Positions 17,101 through 25,148 of a DNA stretch of 64,000 nucleotides are shown here, piece by piece. Every line of letters begins with the position of its first letter. Position 1 is the stretch's first letter. The translations under genes and the position numbers were made by a program. The stretch covers positions 1 to 64,000 of the forward strand of contig DATGJP010000072.1 of the NCBI GenBank assembly GCA_035295125.1, read 5' to 3'. The notes beneath the pieces are model-generated. The model was not told the origin of the DNA, did no database searches, and was given only the letters and a program-made list of their open reading frames with translations. This stretch comes from JAICMB01 sp035295125. GTDB taxonomy: Bacteria > Acidobacteriota > Terriglobia > Bryobacterales > Bryobacteraceae.

Positions 17101-18017
17101 ATACTGCCCATTTTACCAATCTGTTGTCGGCGGGCTTGGTAAATTCCGTGGACCATGAAGAATTGCTGGCCTGCAGCGCGCTGTTCGTCCTCGACGATGC
17201 GGGCGACGAAGAAAGTGTGGCTTCCGGGTTCGCGGACGTCGGTCACCTCCATCTCGCGAACTCGGAGGGCGAAGGCAGGGACGGGGAGGCCGAATTTGGT
17301 GGAAGGCTGCACGTCGAAGGGCAGTTCGTTAAGCCGCACGCCTTCCGGTCGCTTGTGATTGTGGCCCAACTGGCGAACCAGGGGCGCCTTGTCGACCGGC
17401 ACGGTACTGATTGCGAGCCGGCCTGCTCGCTTTATGTGGGCCGAAGCAGCGCGGGAACTGTTCAGAGCGAAGCCGAACTGTCCGGCGCCGAGCGGTCCCA
17501 TGAGGTTCATCGGGAAGACGTTCACAACTTCGCCTTCGGCAGCGCTGACCACCACCACGGGCCGCGGACAGATGAAAACGATGGGCATGGCGTGAATGTC
17601 GATCACTGCCATTGGGACGTCTGGAGGACTGTTACGGCGCAGGTAGGCCCAGTGCGCATACCGTGCCCATAACTGCGGGGCAGGGAGGCAGTAGTTCTTT
17701 GCCGAGGTCACCGCGAAGCAGGCTACGTTTGCCCCGACCGATTCGCTAAATGACAGCCCGAGGCGACCTAGTAGCTGGTGCGATCCGTTACGTTCTCGAA
17801 AGTGCAGCATCCCTGTTGTTCCCGGCTTCGCATCAAGTGCGATGCCAACCATGCAGGGTGCGGCACATGCCAGCGTATGTCGGTCAGTGACGTCGACCGG
17901 CGGTCCGAAGCCATGCAACTCAACCGTGATCTCCTGCTGCGGGTCGCGTAACCCGACCGTGACTTGCTGCGTGAGGTCCTCGGAACCGAAAAGGAGGCGT
18001 TTAACGGATGGCCGCAT
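17097..18017 (-). CDS. Flavin reductase-like FMN-binding protein
   Basis: About 306 residues from ATG 18017. The segment PMAVIDIHAMPIVFICPRPVVVVSAAEG..NVFPMNLMGPLGAG..GFALNSSRAA matches the flavin-reductase-like split-barrel domain that binds FMN, and the C-terminal part has strand-rich LPVPAFALRVREMEV. The first 130 residues are not typical of the family and I cannot assign them. A longer reading frame exists upstream but lies wholly across the methyltransferase gene and is rejected. The gene overlaps the methyltransferase end by 17 bases and DUF1844 by four. Reduction of free flavin or an FMN-dependent reaction is likely, but the partner is unknown. Confidence 0.78.
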   Translation of the reverse strand: MRPSVKRLLFGSEDLTQQVTVGLRDPQQEITVELHGFGPPVDVTDRHTLACAAPCMVGIALDAKPGTTGMLHFRERNGSHQLLGRLGLSFSESVGANVACFAVTSAKNYCLPAPQLWARYAHWAYLRRNSPPDVPMAVIDIHAMPIVFICPRPVVVVSAAEGEVVNVFPMNLMGPLGAGQFGFALNSSRAASAHIKRAGRLAISTVPVDKAPLVRQLGHNHKRPEGVRLNELPFDVQPSTKFGLPVPAFALRVREMEVTDVREPGSHTFFVARIVEDEQRAAGQQFFMVHGIYQARRQQIGKMGSI

Positions 18018-18816
18018 CCGTACGCTCGAAGTGCAGGAGCACGCAATCCGCCATATTTCGAACCATCGGCGTTCGGCCGAGGGGGATGTCAATGGCGGCC
18101 AGAGTTCTCGTCGTCCGTGGAAAGCGGCTGGTCCAATGCGCCATGTAGGAGGGAGGTACGCCGATTCCGATGCCCCTCCACTTGCGCAGACGGAACCAGG
18201 GCGCGAACAGCCGCCGAAGTTCGCGGACGGTCGGATACTGAACCCGGAGTGTGCCGCCGTCGAGTGCGCGCGACGCGCCGCCGCGAATGCGCTGCATCGC
18301 CCTACCGGGGTTGCCATGGGCCAGGAACCAGATAAAGTCCCAGGGCACAAACCGACCTACCATGCACAACAGGGCGGTCGATCCTGGTTTGAGCAGCGAG
18401 CCCAGATCTCGAGCTGCTGCCGCGAGGTCGTCGACGCAATTCAGGCCCGAAAAGTTGGAGAAAGCGCCGTCGAAAGGTCCGTCTGTCGCGAGTTGCGCGA
18501 GGTCCTCGTTCGCCAGCACACGAAAGTCAACGTTCAACTTGGCGGCAGCCACACGATCCCGCGCCAACTCGACCATGCGAGGCGAAATATCGCAGGCCAG
18601 GACCTGGACTCCGCGCTGGGCAAGGTGCAGCGCATCGAGACCAGTGCCGCAATTCAGCTCCAGCACCCGCTGGCGCGGCTGGAAAACACGCTCCAGATCG
18701 CGCCAGACCGCTTCCCGTCTCGTCTGGCCGACGAGGGTGTTGGTGAACACCTGGTCGTAAGTGTCGGCCGCGGCGTCCCAGTATCCTTGCGCGACGGGGG
18801 TGGGGCCGGACAGCAT
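18001..18816 (-). CDS. Class I SAM-dependent methyltransferase
   Basis: A 271-residue Rossmann-fold methyltransferase. Motif I is VLELNCGTGLDALHLA (residues about 45-60), followed by the acidic end of strand 2 (VLACDISPRMVELAR). Motif IV is near GPFDGAFSNFSGLNCV, and motif VI is LGSLLKPGSTALLCMVG. The C-terminal half carries an insertion typical of small-molecule enzymes (biotin or ubiquinone-type). The substrate cannot be predicted. It starts four bases after the di-heme oxidoreductase stop codon and overlaps the flavin reductase gene, so it belongs to the five-gene operon. Confidence 0.88.
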   Translation of the reverse strand: MLSGPTPVAQGYWDAAADTYDQVFTNTLVGQTRREAVWRDLERVFQPRQRVLELNCGTGLDALHLAQRGVQVLACDISPRMVELARDRVAAAKLNVDFRVLANEDLAQLATDGPFDGAFSNFSGLNCVDDLAAAARDLGSLLKPGSTALLCMVGRFVPWDFIWFLAHGNPGRAMQRIRGGASRALDGGTLRVQYPTVRELRRLFAPWFRLRKWRGIGIGVPPSYMAHWTSRFPRTTRTLAAIDIPLGRTPMVRNMADCVLLHFERTDAAIR

Positions 18817-18819
18817 GCG

Positions 18820-20112
18820 TCAGAGAGACTTCAGAAACGTCAAAACCTGCTGCTGCTCCGATTGCGTCAGCGCGGCAAAGCGCCGCTCGACGTGTTTCGC
18901 CTCGCCCGCATGGCGATGGATGGCGTCCTGGAGCGACATGGATTTGAGATCGTGCATGTAGCGGGCTTTCATGCGCAGTCCCCAAAGCGGAACGGTGCGC
19001 ATCTTGGCCGCAGTATCGGCGGGACCAGCCTGGTAAATACCGTCGCCGGTGCCGACATCATGGAGCAGGAAATCGCCGAAAGGGTGGATGATTTTGTTGC
19101 CCAGCGCATCCGATACGGTGATTGTACCGCCGTTCAATTGTGTGCCCGGCGGCACCGTTGTCAACGATTCGACATGACAGATGTTACAGCCGACTTTCTC
19201 GAATAGCGCCTGGCCCGCCTGCGCGTCCGACGTGGCAGCGAGATTCGTATCCCGAGGCGGCGTCTTCGTTCCTCGGATGAACTGCGCGAAGTGATCGATG
19301 GCGCCCATGCCGAGGTTGTCGATGATGTCCTCGGGGTCCGTGGTGGTCTTGCAGACGTCCGTAAAGTCTTTCGGCTTGAGGCGGCTCGTCACGCCCATTT
19401 CGTTGACGTATGCGTCGGCTGCAAACGAAAGAACGCTGCCGTGCTGGTCTTTCCATCCAAACCGGCCGACTCGCGTTGTTCCCGCCGGAGCTTCGAGGAT
19501 AGGCACCTGAATCGCCTCGCCGTGAATCTGCCCGTTGCTCATGCCGGGTTGCGCGGCGGCGAGGTCGAGTAATGTCTGGTCGTCAACCGCCTCAACAAAT
19601 CCGTCGCCCAGGGTGTTCAACACAGCCCTGAGAGCGCGGATGTTCTCGGAATCGGGCACGGTTTGTTGAACCTGATCGCAGATCGCGCGGTCGTTGATGA
19701 GCGACCGCCCTGTAACGGAGTTGGCTCCGTCATTGATGGCGACCGTGGGGTTGACGAAGGCGCCAGTCGAATCGAGGTGACCGACGCGTATCTCCGTGAT
19801 CTGGCTCGCCCCGCCGGTGACCGGATTCTGATGGCAATCCGAGCACGACGTTGCATTGAACAACGGACCGAGTCCGAGGCTGGCGTCCTCGCGGCGCTCA
19901 AATAGCGCCTGATCTACGGCAAACGTGTCGCCGGACGGCTCCGTGTTGCCGTTGCCAGTGCTTTGGGAGCCGGGATTCTGAGCCACCGAAAGGGTTGGAG
20001 TGTCGAAGCCCGCCGGGGCTTCGGTTGCGGTCTGCTGTGCGATGAGTCCGAAAGCGGCGAGACATCCGCCGATCGATAAGGATAGCGAAAAGGCGTTCTT
20101 GCGAGTCATCAT
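18820..20112 (-). CDS. Di-heme oxidoreductase (putative peroxidase/thiol oxidoreductase family)
   Basis: A 430-residue exported protein with a signal peptide (residues about 1-27). Two c-type heme sites are visible: CSDCH at 90-94 and CNICH at 310-314. The spacing, the QNPVTGG that follows the first site and the C-terminal LWGLRMKARYMHDLKS..DAI..H.GEA pattern match the DUF1111/DHOR family, a relative of bacterial cytochrome c peroxidases and MauG. The physiological reaction of DHOR proteins is not established. It heads an operon with a methyltransferase, a flavin reductase, DUF1844 and the RibF fusion, and it is divergent from mazG, with about 90 bases for the two promoters. Confidence 0.9.
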   Translation of the reverse strand: MMTRKNAFSLSLSIGGCLAAFGLIAQQTATEAPAGFDTPTLSVAQNPGSQSTGNGNTEPSGDTFAVDQALFERREDASLGLGPLFNATSCSDCHQNPVTGGASQITEIRVGHLDSTGAFVNPTVAINDGANSVTGRSLINDRAICDQVQQTVPDSENIRALRAVLNTLGDGFVEAVDDQTLLDLAAAQPGMSNGQIHGEAIQVPILEAPAGTTRVGRFGWKDQHGSVLSFAADAYVNEMGVTSRLKPKDFTDVCKTTTDPEDIIDNLGMGAIDHFAQFIRGTKTPPRDTNLAATSDAQAGQALFEKVGCNICHVESLTTVPPGTQLNGGTITVSDALGNKIIHPFGDFLLHDVGTGDGIYQAGPADTAAKMRTVPLWGLRMKARYMHDLKSMSLQDAIHRHAGEAKHVERRFAALTQSEQQQVLTFLKSL

Positions 20113-20204
20113 GGACTAGACCTGCCACCCTGGCTCAATATTCCCGCTCGCACGGAAATGTTACCCTGAAAAATTCTGGCGCCTGAAGTATCTCCACCCC
20201 CGAA

Positions 20205-20996
20205 ATGACTGAGGAGAAAGTAGAAACCACAGGACAGAAATTTGAACGCCTCGTCGGCATCATGGCTCGGCTGCGTGCGCCGGACGGGTGTCCCTGGGAT
20301 CGCGAACAGAACTTCGACACCATCAAGCCTTACCTTTTAGAAGAAACCTATGAGGTGCTGGACGCCATTGACGCGCGAAACTGGCGCGGCCTGGCGGAGG
20401 AACTTGGAGACCTGCTGCTGGAGGCGGTGTTCTTCGCCCAGATGGCGGCCGAGGAAGACCGGTTCTCGATAGCCGATTCGCTGGATGCGATTAATGAGAA
20501 ACTCGTCCGGCGTCATCCGCACGTGTTCGCGACCGGCGACGCGAAGACCGCAGCCGACGTAGTCCGCCGATGGGAGGAGATCAAGGCAGACGAGAAGAAG
20601 AGCCGGGGCGAGGAACAGAAGAGCGTCATCGCCTCGGTGCCCCGCAACCTTCCGGCCCTGCTGGAGGCCCAGCAGATCTCCTCGAAAGTCGCAAATGTCG
20701 GCTTCGATTGGCCGAATACGGACCAAGTCATCGACAAACTGCACGAGGAGCTGAACGAACTGGCGGAAGCGCGGAGCAGCGGCTCGCACGCGGACCGCGA
20801 GAATGAGATCGGGGATATCCTCTTTACACTGGTAAACGTCGCGCGGCATCTGAAAGTCGACCCGGAACAGTCGCTGCGCAAGGCGAACGCAAAATTCCGG
20901 CGTCGGTTCTCGCATGTCGAGAAGCACGCGCAGCTACCGGGAGCCAGTCTCGATGAGATGGAGGCACTTTGGCAGGAGGCCAAGACCGCGGAATGA
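20205..20996 (+). CDS. mazG: MazG nucleoside triphosphate pyrophosphohydrolase
   Basis: A 263-residue enzyme that hydrolyses (d)NTPs to monophosphates, acting as house-cleaning. The first MazG domain shows CPWDREQNFDTIKPYLLEETYEVLDAI and EELGDLLLEAVFFAQMA, supplying the acidic magnesium ligands (E46, E47, E50, E65, E66, D69). A second half-domain follows (KLHEELNELAEA...ENEIGDILFTLVNVAR), as in E. coli MazG. Length is normal. It is the first gene of a tight plus-strand operon, and its stop codon overlaps the next start (ATGA). There is no adjacent mazEF. Confidence 0.95.
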   Translation: MTEEKVETTGQKFERLVGIMARLRAPDGCPWDREQNFDTIKPYLLEETYEVLDAIDARNWRGLAEELGDLLLEAVFFAQMAAEEDRFSIADSLDAINEKLVRRHPHVFATGDAKTAADVVRRWEEIKADEKKSRGEEQKSVIASVPRNLPALLEAQQISSKVANVGFDWPNTDQVIDKLHEELNELAEARSSGSHADRENEIGDILFTLVNVARHLKVDPEQSLRKANAKFRRRFSHVEKHAQLPGASLDEMEALWQEAKTAE

Positions 20997-21727
20997 TCGA
21001 GGTTAAGCAGCTTACCACCCATCCACAGTTTGTGGATGCGGTGCGCCTCCAGAAGGAGATCTGGGGCTTTGAGGAAATCGAGTTGCTTCCGGTCCGTCTT
21101 TTTGTAGTAGCGAGCAAGATTGGCGGCCATGCGTTCGGGGCTTATGACGGCGATCGGATGATCGGTTTTTGTCTCGCGATTCCGGGGTTAAAGCCCGGCG
21201 GCAGCTATTATCTGCACAGCCACATGCTTGGGGTTCTGGGCGATTATCGCAACGCGGGTGTCGGCCGGATGCTGAAACTCGAACAGCGCAAGGAGGCCCT
21301 CAGCCGAGGCATTCCGCTAATCGAGTGGACATTCGATCCGCTGGAGATCAAGAACGCATTTTTCAATATGGAGCGGCTTGGCGCGGTGGTGCGGCGTTAC
21401 GTGTTCAATCAGTACGGGACTACGTCGAGCCATCTGCACGGCGGGCTGCCGACGGATCGCTGCATTGCGGAATGGTGGCTGGAGAGCCCGCGCGCGGAGG
21501 CGATCATTGCAGGGCAGCCATTTGAACGCGCGCCAAACGAGGTGCGCATTACGGTCCCGGCGGATATTGCGGAGATCCGGGTGACGGATCACAAGCAGGC
21601 GAGAGAAATCCAGGCGCGCATTGGCGAGGAGTTCCGCTCGGCGTTTGACAGGGGGTTAGCGGTGATTGGCTTCGAGCGTTCTGCCGAGGCCGGCACCTAT
21701 CTGCTAGGAAAATGGGAATCAAACTAG
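20993..21727 (+). CDS. GNAT-family N-acyltransferase (COG3375 type)
   Basis: About 244 residues from ATG 20993, which overlaps the mazG stop. The GNAT acetyl-CoA-binding loop is seen as LGVLGDYRNAGVGRMLKLEQR, followed by IPLIEWTFDPLEIKNAFFNMERLGAVVRRYV, typical of COG3375. In Geobacillus relatives a GNAT enzyme of this kind succinylates D-amino acids, and the product is racemised by an enolase-superfamily enzyme. Here the next gene, overlapping by 16 bases, encodes just such an enzyme, so an N-succinyltransferase role is likely. An acetyltransferase with another substrate remains possible. Confidence 0.85.
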   Translation: MIEVKQLTTHPQFVDAVRLQKEIWGFEEIELLPVRLFVVASKIGGHAFGAYDGDRMIGFCLAIPGLKPGGSYYLHSHMLGVLGDYRNAGVGRMLKLEQRKEALSRGIPLIEWTFDPLEIKNAFFNMERLGAVVRRYVFNQYGTTSSHLHGGLPTDRCIAEWWLESPRAEAIIAGQPFERAPNEVRITVPADIAEIRVTDHKQAREIQARIGEEFRSAFDRGLAVIGFERSAEAGTYLLGKWESN

Positions 21728-22827
21728 ATCGCATCGTACTGCGCGAAATCGCGTTGCCGCTGATCCATTTCTTTGAGACCAGCTTCGGGCGAACCACACA
21801 TCGACGTATTATTCTCGTCGAGGCTCAGGCCGATGGTTTGTCCGGCTGGGGTGAAGCGACTTGCGGCGAGAATCCGTTCTACAACGAGGAATGGACCGAC
21901 TCGGCATGGCTCATCCTGCGCGATTATATCGCTCCACGCGTGCTCAAGCACGAGTTCGAGAACGCCTCGGATGTGGGGACTCGAACCGCGCATATCCGCG
22001 GTCACAACATGGCGCGCGGCGGGCTGGAAGTTGCGGTTTGGGACCTGCAGGCGCGCATGAACAAACGTCCGCTGTGGCAGGAGATCGGTGGCGGCGCGCG
22101 GCGCGAGATCCCGTGCGGGGTTTCGATCGGTGTCCAGGACGAAGTCCCCCAACTCCTGGAGAAAATCGAAACCGAACTCGCGGCCGGCTATCAGCGCATC
22201 AAGATGAAGATCAAGCCCGGCTGGGACGTCGATGTCATTGGGCAGGTGCGGAAGAGGTTTCCGACGATCCGGCTGATGGCGGACGCGAACTCGGCGTACT
22301 CGCTGGCCGATGCCGGCCGATTGAAGCTGGTGGACGATTTCAACCTGATGATGATCGAGCAGCCGCTGGCTCATGACGAGATCATCGATCACGCCAAGCT
22401 TCAGGCACAGCTTCAGACGCCCATTTGCCTGGATGAGTGCATCCGCTCAGGTCACCAGGCGCAGCAGGCACTCGATATGAACGCCGGCAAGATCATCAAC
22501 ATTAAGCTGGGACGCGTGGGCGGGTTTGCCGAAGCCAGGCGCGTACACGATGCGGCGGAACGCCGGAACGTGCCGGTTTGGTGCGGCGGCATGCTCGAAT
22601 CCGGTGTGGGTCGCGCGCACAACATCGCGCTGGCCACGCTGCCGAATTTTGTTCTTCCCGGGGATGTATCGGCGAGCAAGCGCTACTGGTCGCGCGACAT
22701 CATTCATCCCGCTGTGGAGGTAACGCCGCTCGGCACCATCGAAACCCGTAACGATCCCGGTTTCGGTTACGAACTGGACCACGATTTCATTAAGCACGTC
22801 ACGGTTCGCGAGGAAGAACTATCGTAA
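21712..22827 (+). CDS. menC: Enolase-superfamily N-succinylamino-acid racemase / o-succinylbenzoate synthase
   Basis: A 371-residue member of the MenC/NSAR family. All catalytic residues are present: the KxK pair K164 and K166 (IKMKIKPGWD), metal ligands D191 (MADANSAY), E216 (MIEQPL) and D241 (CLDECI), and K265 (INIKLGRVGGF). Enzymes of this clade often do both o-succinylbenzoate synthesis for menaquinone and racemisation of N-succinyl amino acids. No other men gene is nearby and a GNAT acyltransferase gene overlaps upstream, which favours the racemase role. The gene overlaps the following EamA transporter by one base (TAATG). The symbol reflects family only. Confidence 0.88.
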   Translation: MGIKLDRIVLREIALPLIHFFETSFGRTTHRRIILVEAQADGLSGWGEATCGENPFYNEEWTDSAWLILRDYIAPRVLKHEFENASDVGTRTAHIRGHNMARGGLEVAVWDLQARMNKRPLWQEIGGGARREIPCGVSIGVQDEVPQLLEKIETELAAGYQRIKMKIKPGWDVDVIGQVRKRFPTIRLMADANSAYSLADAGRLKLVDDFNLMMIEQPLAHDEIIDHAKLQAQLQTPICLDECIRSGHQAQQALDMNAGKIINIKLGRVGGFAEARRVHDAAERRNVPVWCGGMLESGVGRAHNIALATLPNFVLPGDVSASKRYWSRDIIHPAVEVTPLGTIETRNDPGFGYELDHDFIKHVTVREEELS

Positions 22828-23753
22828 TGCGGGCCGCGTTATCCAACGCGCCCGCCACCAGCCTCGCCTCGAAGGCCACGCCGTCACTCGGTTCGCTGTA
22901 TGGGCTCCTGCTGTTGATGGTTTTCTTCTGGGCGCTCAATTTCATCGTCGGTAAGGTGGCGCTGCGGGAGTTTCCGTCATTTTTCCTGGCCAATCTGCGC
23001 GTGGCCGTGGCGGGCGCCGCCATGCTGCCGCTCTTCGCGCTTCGGCAGCGGCGCCATCCGCTGCGGATTACGTGGCGCGAGGGCCGGATGCTGTTCCTGC
23101 TCGGCGCGTTTGGCGTATCGCTGAACCAGATCTTCTTCACCCTGGGACTAGCGCGCACCAGCGTCGCGCACTCCTCGATCCTGATCGCTATGACGCCCGT
23201 GCAGGTGGTGCTGCTCGCGGCCGCCATCGGACAGGAGAAGCTGACTGCGCGGAAGATTCTTGGCCTGCTGATCGCCATTGGCGGAGTGGCTGTGTTGCAG
23301 TTGGCGCGGCACGGCGGATCCACGGCAACTCTCGCGGGTGATTTGCTGATCCTGATGTGCGGGTTTGCACTCGCCGCCTACACGGTGTTCGGGAAACCGG
23401 TCACGCGACGCTACGACACCATCACGATGAACACCTTCGCGTATGCCGGCGGCGGACTGCTTTTGCTGCCGCTGGTGCTGTGGCAATCGCGATCTTTCGA
23501 TTACGGTTCAGTGAGCGCGAGCGGTTGGCTCAGCATGCTTTACATGGCGATCTTCTCTTCGGTTGTTGCCTACATCATTTACAACTACGCCTTAACCTAC
23601 ATTCCGGCATCGCGGGTTTCGGCTTTCTCGTATTTGCAGCCGCTGTTCGCGACTTTAATGGCGATTCCACTGCTACATGAGTCTCTAACCGGGAGTCTGT
23701 TGCTGGGAGGGGCGCTCGTTCTGATTGGCGTAGTGCTGACGGAGCGCGGCTGA
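22827..23753 (+). CDS. EamA/DMT-family transporter
   Basis: A 308-residue inner-membrane protein with ten predicted helices in two EamA repeats. The first starts at LLLLMVFFWALNFIVGKVALREF, and the second starts near LAGDLLILMCGFALAAYTVFGKPV and ends with YLQPLFATLMAIPLLHESLTGSLLLGGALVLIGVVLTERG. DMT transporters mostly export amino acids and other metabolites. Its position in an operon with acyltransferase and racemase genes suggests an amino-acid-like cargo, but this is inference. It starts one base inside the upstream stop codon and overlaps the MFS gene by one base (TGATG). Confidence 0.92.
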   Translation: MRAALSNAPATSLASKATPSLGSLYGLLLLMVFFWALNFIVGKVALREFPSFFLANLRVAVAGAAMLPLFALRQRRHPLRITWREGRMLFLLGAFGVSLNQIFFTLGLARTSVAHSSILIAMTPVQVVLLAAAIGQEKLTARKILGLLIAIGGVAVLQLARHGGSTATLAGDLLILMCGFALAAYTVFGKPVTRRYDTITMNTFAYAGGGLLLLPLVLWQSRSFDYGSVSASGWLSMLYMAIFSSVVAYIIYNYALTYIPASRVSAFSYLQPLFATLMAIPLLHESLTGSLLLGGALVLIGVVLTERG

Positions 23754-25045
23754 TGGCGGGCTTCCTCCAACTCCTTCGCAGAAATAGCAACTATCGCAGT
23801 ACCTGGACCGGACAGGTAGTCAGCGAAATCGGCGATCACTTCAACAACATCGCGGTATTTAGCCTGGCGCTGGCTAACACGCGGTCGGGGCTGGTTGTGA
23901 CGGGAATCATGCTGTCGCGAGCGATTCCGGTGCTTATTTCGGGGCCGATTGCGGGCGTGGTGCTCGACCGTTTTGACCGCAAACGCATCATGATCGCAAG
24001 CGACCTGATCCGGGCCGTGGTCGCCCTGTGTTTCATGTTCGCGATTCCCGTCGCCAAGACATGGCTGCTTTATCCGCTCAGCGCCATGTTGATGTTTGCA
24101 TCGCCGTTTTTCACTAGCGGCCGGTCGTCGATTCTACCGACGATCGCGAGCGACGAGGAACTGCATACGGCCAACTCCCTGACGCAGACGACGCAGTGGA
24201 CAACTCTGACCATCGGAGCGTTCCTGGGCGGCATCAGCGTGTCGGCGGGATACGAATGGGCGTTCTTCTTTAATGCGCTGTCGTTTCTTTTTTCCGCAGC
24301 GTGCATTTCGCGATTGAAGTCGCCCCAGGGTGGTTTCCGCGCGCGGCGGGCAGACTTGACCGAAACCACTGTCGTACGTCCCTGGCGTGAATACACGCAA
24401 GGCTTGCGTTACGTGCGATCGTCCCCCCTGATCATGGGCATCGTGATGGTCGCGGTTGGATGGGCGACCGGCGGCGGTGCGGCTCAAATCCTGTTCAGCC
24501 TGTTTGGCGAACTGGTTTTCAACCGCGGTGCGCTTGGCATCGGGTACTTGTGGGGCTCGGCTGGGATCGGGCTGTTGATCGGCGGCGCTTTTGCGCACCG
24601 GATCGGCGACCGTATTTCATTTCGCGGCTACAAGCGCGCGGTGGCTGTATGTTATATCGTCCACGGCGGGTCGTACGTCGTTTTCAGCCAGATGCCGCAG
24701 TTTTGGTTAGCGATGGTTTTCATAGGGCTGTCCCGGGCGGCGGTGGCGGTCAGCTCGGTGCTCAACTTCTCGCAATTGCTGCGCCATGTCGCCGATGAAT
24801 ACCGCGGCCGCGTGTTTTCGCTGATGGAGACCATGACGTGGGCGATGATGATGCTCTCGATGTTGGGGGCGGGCGTCGCGTCGCAGCACTACAGCCCACG
24901 GTCGATTGGGGCTGTCGCTGGTGTGTTGAGTTCGACCACGGCGATTTTCTGGGCTTGGGCGAATTGGACGGGGCGCCTTCCGGAGCCGGAGAAGATGGGG
25001 ATTGATTCGCGTGAGGTTGAGGTTCACGGCGATCCGGTGGGTTGA
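23753..25045 (+). CDS. MFS transporter (MFS_3 / macrolide-efflux-like)
   Basis: A 430-residue major facilitator with about 12 helices. It opens with NYRSTWTGQVVSEIGDHFNNIAVFSLAL and has the loop motif GVVLDRFDRKRIMIASDLIRA (motif A type), both typical of the MFS_3/enterobactin-exporter-like group. The likely role is proton-driven export of a small molecule. It is the last gene of the mazG operon and is followed by a repeat at 25064 and the convergent gene ending at 25149. No resistance determinant can be named from sequence alone. Confidence 0.92.
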   Translation: MAGFLQLLRRNSNYRSTWTGQVVSEIGDHFNNIAVFSLALANTRSGLVVTGIMLSRAIPVLISGPIAGVVLDRFDRKRIMIASDLIRAVVALCFMFAIPVAKTWLLYPLSAMLMFASPFFTSGRSSILPTIASDEELHTANSLTQTTQWTTLTIGAFLGGISVSAGYEWAFFFNALSFLFSAACISRLKSPQGGFRARRADLTETTVVRPWREYTQGLRYVRSSPLIMGIVMVAVGWATGGGAAQILFSLFGELVFNRGALGIGYLWGSAGIGLLIGGAFAHRIGDRISFRGYKRAVAVCYIVHGGSYVVFSQMPQFWLAMVFIGLSRAAVAVSSVLNFSQLLRHVADEYRGRVFSLMETMTWAMMMLSMLGAGVASQHYSPRSIGAVAGVLSSTTAIFWAWANWTGRLPEPEKMGIDSREVEVHGDPVG

Positions 25046-25063
25046 TTCGACCGCGCGCTGTAA

Positions 25064-25125
25064 GGCAGGTTTTCAACCTGCGGCGGGTTTTTAACCCGCC
25101 CCAGGTCTGCCGCAGGATGCAATCC
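25064..25125. repeat. Double palindrome, CAACCTGC/AACCCGCC family
   Basis: GGCAGGTTTTCAACCTGC (25064-25081) and GCGGGTTTTTAACCCGCC (25083-25100) lie back to back, followed by GCAGGATGCAATCC at 25112. The block sits between two convergent genes, where it could also act as a bidirectional terminator. The design is the same as the repeat at 141-178. Confidence 0.6.
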
Positions 25126-25148
25126 GGGATGCAATCGTGCCGCACATA

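Noticed and set aside
18018..18350. Upstream extension of the flavin reductase frame
   Set aside because: These codons are entirely inside the methyltransferase gene in another frame and have no protein-like features. The ATG at 18017 is preferred.
17842..19206. Plus-strand open frame of 454 codons
   Set aside because: It runs antisense across the flavin reductase, methyltransferase and di-heme genes, all with recognised motifs. It is an effect of high GC content.
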